Shown one piece after another: positions 61,875 to 64,000 of a stretch of 64,000 nt of DNA. The DNA comes from Jejuia sp040720935 (GTDB lineage: Bacteria; Bacteroidota; Bacteroidia; Flavobacteriales; Flavobacteriaceae), in assembly GCF_040720935.1 (NCBI RefSeq), contig NZ_JBFDAE010000015.1, forward strand, positions 41,011 to 105,010, read 5' to 3'. The notes under the pieces are model-generated. The model was not told where the DNA came from and did not search any database. It saw only the letters and a program-made list of their open reading frames with translations. Made by a program: the position numbers and the translations under genes. How positions within the stretch are numbered: position 1 is the stretch's first letter; each line of letters begins with the position of its first letter.

Positions 61875-62693
61875 ACCATTCTAAGATTAGATGGGTAGTG
61901 TTGTTAAATGTATAATGAGATGATTGCCAACGGCTAAAAATTAGTTTTAAAAGCTAAAAAAATAAGCATAAGGCATAATTTTCGATAAAGTGCATTTGTA
62001 ATTTGTTCGAATTCAGAAGAGAAGTGAAATTTAATACTTGGATTTTTTTCTGTTCAAACTAAAAAGTCGTTGAACAGCAATAGTAATAATATAGATTATA
62101 AAATGTAAGATAAAGATTATTTTAATTATAAGTCATAGATTTCTTTTATAAAAAATCTAGAACTAAAATAATTCTATATTATAAGAAAAATATCGTTAAT
62201 CGATTAAAAATTACCTAGGTCGATTAAAAGAGGGGTTATTGATAATTTTCAAAGATATTCACTATCTCAAAAAAATAATTAAACCTATGTTTTTTTTGAG
62301 TTATTGTTAAAATAAATGTGAATTTTTACAAAAAGAATAATTTGTTAAAGTTTTGTGAATTGGATAGAACAGAACATGAAATTTTGTTTGAGCCAATTTT
62401 AATGAAATTTTTGGAAGATATTTAGGGTCTAGCGTATATGGAATGTTTTGTGTTCTACTAAATCTAAATTATAAGTTTCCTGAAAAATTAAATTGTAAAA
62501 TTGCTTTTGCCCTCTCAATTCTACCTTACTTACTATTTGTTTAAAATAGCAACAAGAATATTGTATCTATATTTTTAATGCAAACTCGCTCCAAGAGTCA
62601 TTTTGTTAAGTATTAATTGAAAATTCATTTAATACCTTTTTCAAAAGTTAATTTTTAATAGTAAGAATGATTAATTAACCAATATATTTTTAA
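61875..62693. other. Gene-free AT-rich region upstream of the repeat-protein gene
   Basis: 819 bp with no gene I can support. The only structure seen is a pair of direct repeats CGATTAAAA at 62201-62209 and 62221-62229, 20 bases apart (two helical turns), in TAATCGATTAAAAATTACC and AGGTCGATTAAAAGAGG. This spacing suits a tandem protein-binding site, but they lie 465 bases from the next start. No TAnnTTTG box was found near the gene. Confidence 0.5.
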
Positions 62694-64000
62694 ATGATGA
62701 AAAGAACTATTTTATTAATAGCAGCTATCCTAGTGTCCTTTCAAGTGTTTTCCCAAGCAAGGGTGCTTGAATGGAGCGTCGGAGAACCCCAAATTACATG
62801 TGGAACAACAGTTCAACTTTGTTACCCTTTGATGGTATCAATTGATGACGGAAGTCAATCACCAATATTAGGCACATCTACGATGCGCTTTTTTTATGAT
62901 AGTAATCTTTTAGAAAATGTATCTATCCAAAATTTAGCAACTGGTTATACTGAGAGTGGTTTTAACCAAAGTGCTTCAGTTTTTGGTGGGGTATTTGGCT
63001 TTTCATCTACTGATGGTATTTTTGCACAGTTTAATATTATTGACGGTGCAGCATCTAGTCCGTTAGCACTATCAGGTACTGCGGTTCATGTTTTAGATAT
63101 ATGTTTTGATCTAAAAGCTGGATCTACATATCCGCTATGTGCGCCAATTGTATTAGACAATAACCATTTAGGAAAAGGTAATGGTATTGCTGAGGATGAT
63201 GGTTATCTTCAAAACGATGCAGGTGTAGTTGGAACATATCTTTTAAATGGAGATTTAACCAATGCAATATTAGCCGATGATGAAGTAGTACACTATCAAT
63301 GGATAGATAATGGAGGAGCTTTTGACGGAACAGCTAATGAACTTTCAGATAGAACAGGAGATACGGACACTACAAATTGTCTTGCAGATACTTGTCTCCC
63401 GAGCCTTACGATATCCAAGACACAGGTATCGGGACAGGACCCGATCACCTCGCCCGGCCCATTGGGCTACGAGATAGTCGTTACCAACGATGGCAACATT
63501 GCATTGACGGGAGTGACGGCGAGCGACGTGCTTCCGGACGGGAGCAATGGCACGTTGAGTGCGGCAACGGAGAGCGGCACGGCCGATGGGATACTGTCCG
63601 TAGGGGAGACCTTTACGTACACGATCAGCTACGCGGTAAGCCAATCGGATATCGACAACAACACTAGCCTTACCAATACGGCGAGCGTTGTAACGAACGA
63701 GCTGCCGACTGCGGAGAGCGATACGGCGGAGACCCCGATCACAAAGACACCGAGCCTTACGATATCCAAGACACAGGTATCGGGACAGGACCCGATCACC
63801 TCGCCCGGCCCATTGGGCTACGAGATAGTCGTTACCAACGATGGCAACATTGCATTGACGGGAGTGACGGCGAGCGACGTGCTTCCGGACGGGAGCAATG
63901 GCACGTTGAGTGCGGCAACGGAGAGCGGCACGGCCGATGGGATACTGTCCGTAGGGGAGACCTTTACGTACACGATCAGCTACGCGGTAAGCCAATCGGA
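62694..64000 (+). CDS. Large secreted DUF11-like repeat protein (adhesin-like), 3' partial
   Basis: The frame is open from ATG 62694 to the window end, so the gene runs off the edge. A signal peptide (MMKRTILLIAAILVSFQVFSQ) is followed by about 215 residues of a cohesin-like beta-sandwich region (EWSVGEPQITCG, SSPLALSGTAVHVLDICF) and then 117-residue repeats of the DUF11/TIGR01451 conserved-repeat type (SLTISKTQVSGQDPITSP, YEIVVTNDGNIALTGVTASD, GETFTYTISYAVSQSDI). The first repeat starts at 63399 and the second at 63750; the part of copy 2 present is identical to copy 1 in DNA. The repeats are GC-rich while the first 700 bases are AT-rich. It is probably T9SS-exported. Confidence 0.88.
   Translation, partial: MMKRTILLIAAILVSFQVFSQARVLEWSVGEPQITCGTTVQLCYPLMVSIDDGSQSPILGTSTMRFFYDSNLLENVSIQNLATGYTESGFNQSASVFGGVFGFSSTDGIFAQFNIIDGAASSPLALSGTAVHVLDICFDLKAGSTYPLCAPIVLDNNHLGKGNGIAEDDGYLQNDAGVVGTYLLNGDLTNAILADDEVVHYQWIDNGGAFDGTANELSDRTGDTDTTNCLADTCLPSLTISKTQVSGQDPITSPGPLGYEIVVTNDGNIALTGVTASDVLPDGSNGTLSAATESGTADGILSVGETFTYTISYAVSQSDIDNNTSLTNTASVVTNELPTAESDTAETPITKTPSLTISKTQVSGQDPITSPGPLGYEIVVTNDGNIALTGVTASDVLPDGSNGTLSAATESGTADGILSVGETFTYTISYAVSQS
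63399..64000 (+). repeat. GC-rich 351-bp tandem coding repeats
   Basis: Two copies, 63399-63749 and 63750 to the window end (251 bases seen), match base for base over everything visible. The period is 351 bp (117 codons) and preserves the reading frame. GC content is well above half by eye, against roughly one third elsewhere, with G/C-ending codons (ACG, GCG, AGC, GTG). Confidence 0.9.

Noticed and set aside
63377..63667. Short plus-strand ORF in another frame of the GC-rich repeat
   Set aside because: It lies inside the real frame and has no upstream signal or homologous pattern.
63345..63995. Long minus-strand ORF over the GC-rich repeats
   Set aside because: It is a shadow: high GC leaves few stop codons on the reverse strand, and the plus frame has a signal peptide and recognisable domains.
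1..64000. tRNA or rRNA genes
   Set aside because: I saw no cloverleaf with a conserved TTCGA/TTCAA arm and acceptor stem, and no rRNA-like segment; a tRNAscan run would settle it.

Overview
The window is AT-rich DNA from a member of the Bacteroidota, almost certainly a (marine-type) Flavobacteriaceae. Supporting signs: T9SS type A C-terminal sorting domains on secreted proteins, TAnnTTTG-type -7 promoter boxes, a fused hypoxanthine phosphoribosyltransferase-adenylate kinase followed by obg, carbohydrate-active enzymes of the algal-polysaccharide kind, an ApbE/DUF4266/DUF3570 gene set, and short intergenic repeats typical of this group. No rRNA, tRNA or CRISPR array was seen.

Layout. 1-8 kb: tail of a glycan-utilisation region (GH2 glycosidase cut by the window edge, GH105 fused to an ulvan-lyase-like propeller) with SprT-like, ManC and DUF389 genes between. 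8.1-10.9 kb: a compact extracytoplasmic redox operon (secreted thioredoxin, ApbE, small Cys-tailed lipoprotein, DUF3570). 10.9-12.4 kb: Mla-type lipid ABC transporter pair. 12.5-16.5 kb: PafA-type phosphatase, a DRGH endonuclease and a RAYT transposase, followed by a repeat field with palindromes and two near-identical 340-bp units built from the 3' ends of the two preceding genes. 16.5-24.5 kb: surface-polysaccharide genes (WlbA/WlbB-type, GT2, deacetylase, FkbH-like, methyltransferases, KAS III). 24.6-29.2 kb: gcvP, UbiA-like protein, ECF sigma factor and cysteine-rich partner. 29.2-32.7 kb: a five-gene operon (two DUF2071, methyltransferase, two membrane proteins) controlled, by inference, by a GbsR-type repressor with two identical-architecture operators. 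32.8-41.5 kb: GlxA-like regulator, small conserved proteins, M3 peptidase, and purK/purE split by a RhuM-Fic gene. 41.7-49.9 kb: secreted T9SS proteins, hpt-adk, obg, a potassium channel, SDR, M64 peptidase. 50-56.2 kb: a giant alpha-2-macroglobulin whose reading frame has absorbed three genomic repeats. 56.5-61.9 kb: TPR protein, a CAGTCG minisatellite field, an Mpl-type ligase, an unknown membrane protein, an amidase remnant and a YjdI-like Fe-S protein. 62.7-64 kb: the start of a large secreted repeat protein whose repeats are identical at DNA level and strikingly GC-rich.

Most notable for follow-up: the RAYT/palindrome/340-bp unit field, the GC-rich perfect repeats at the right edge, the GbsR twin operator, the repeat insertions inside the macroglobulin, and the redox operon whose first gene appears to start at ATT.
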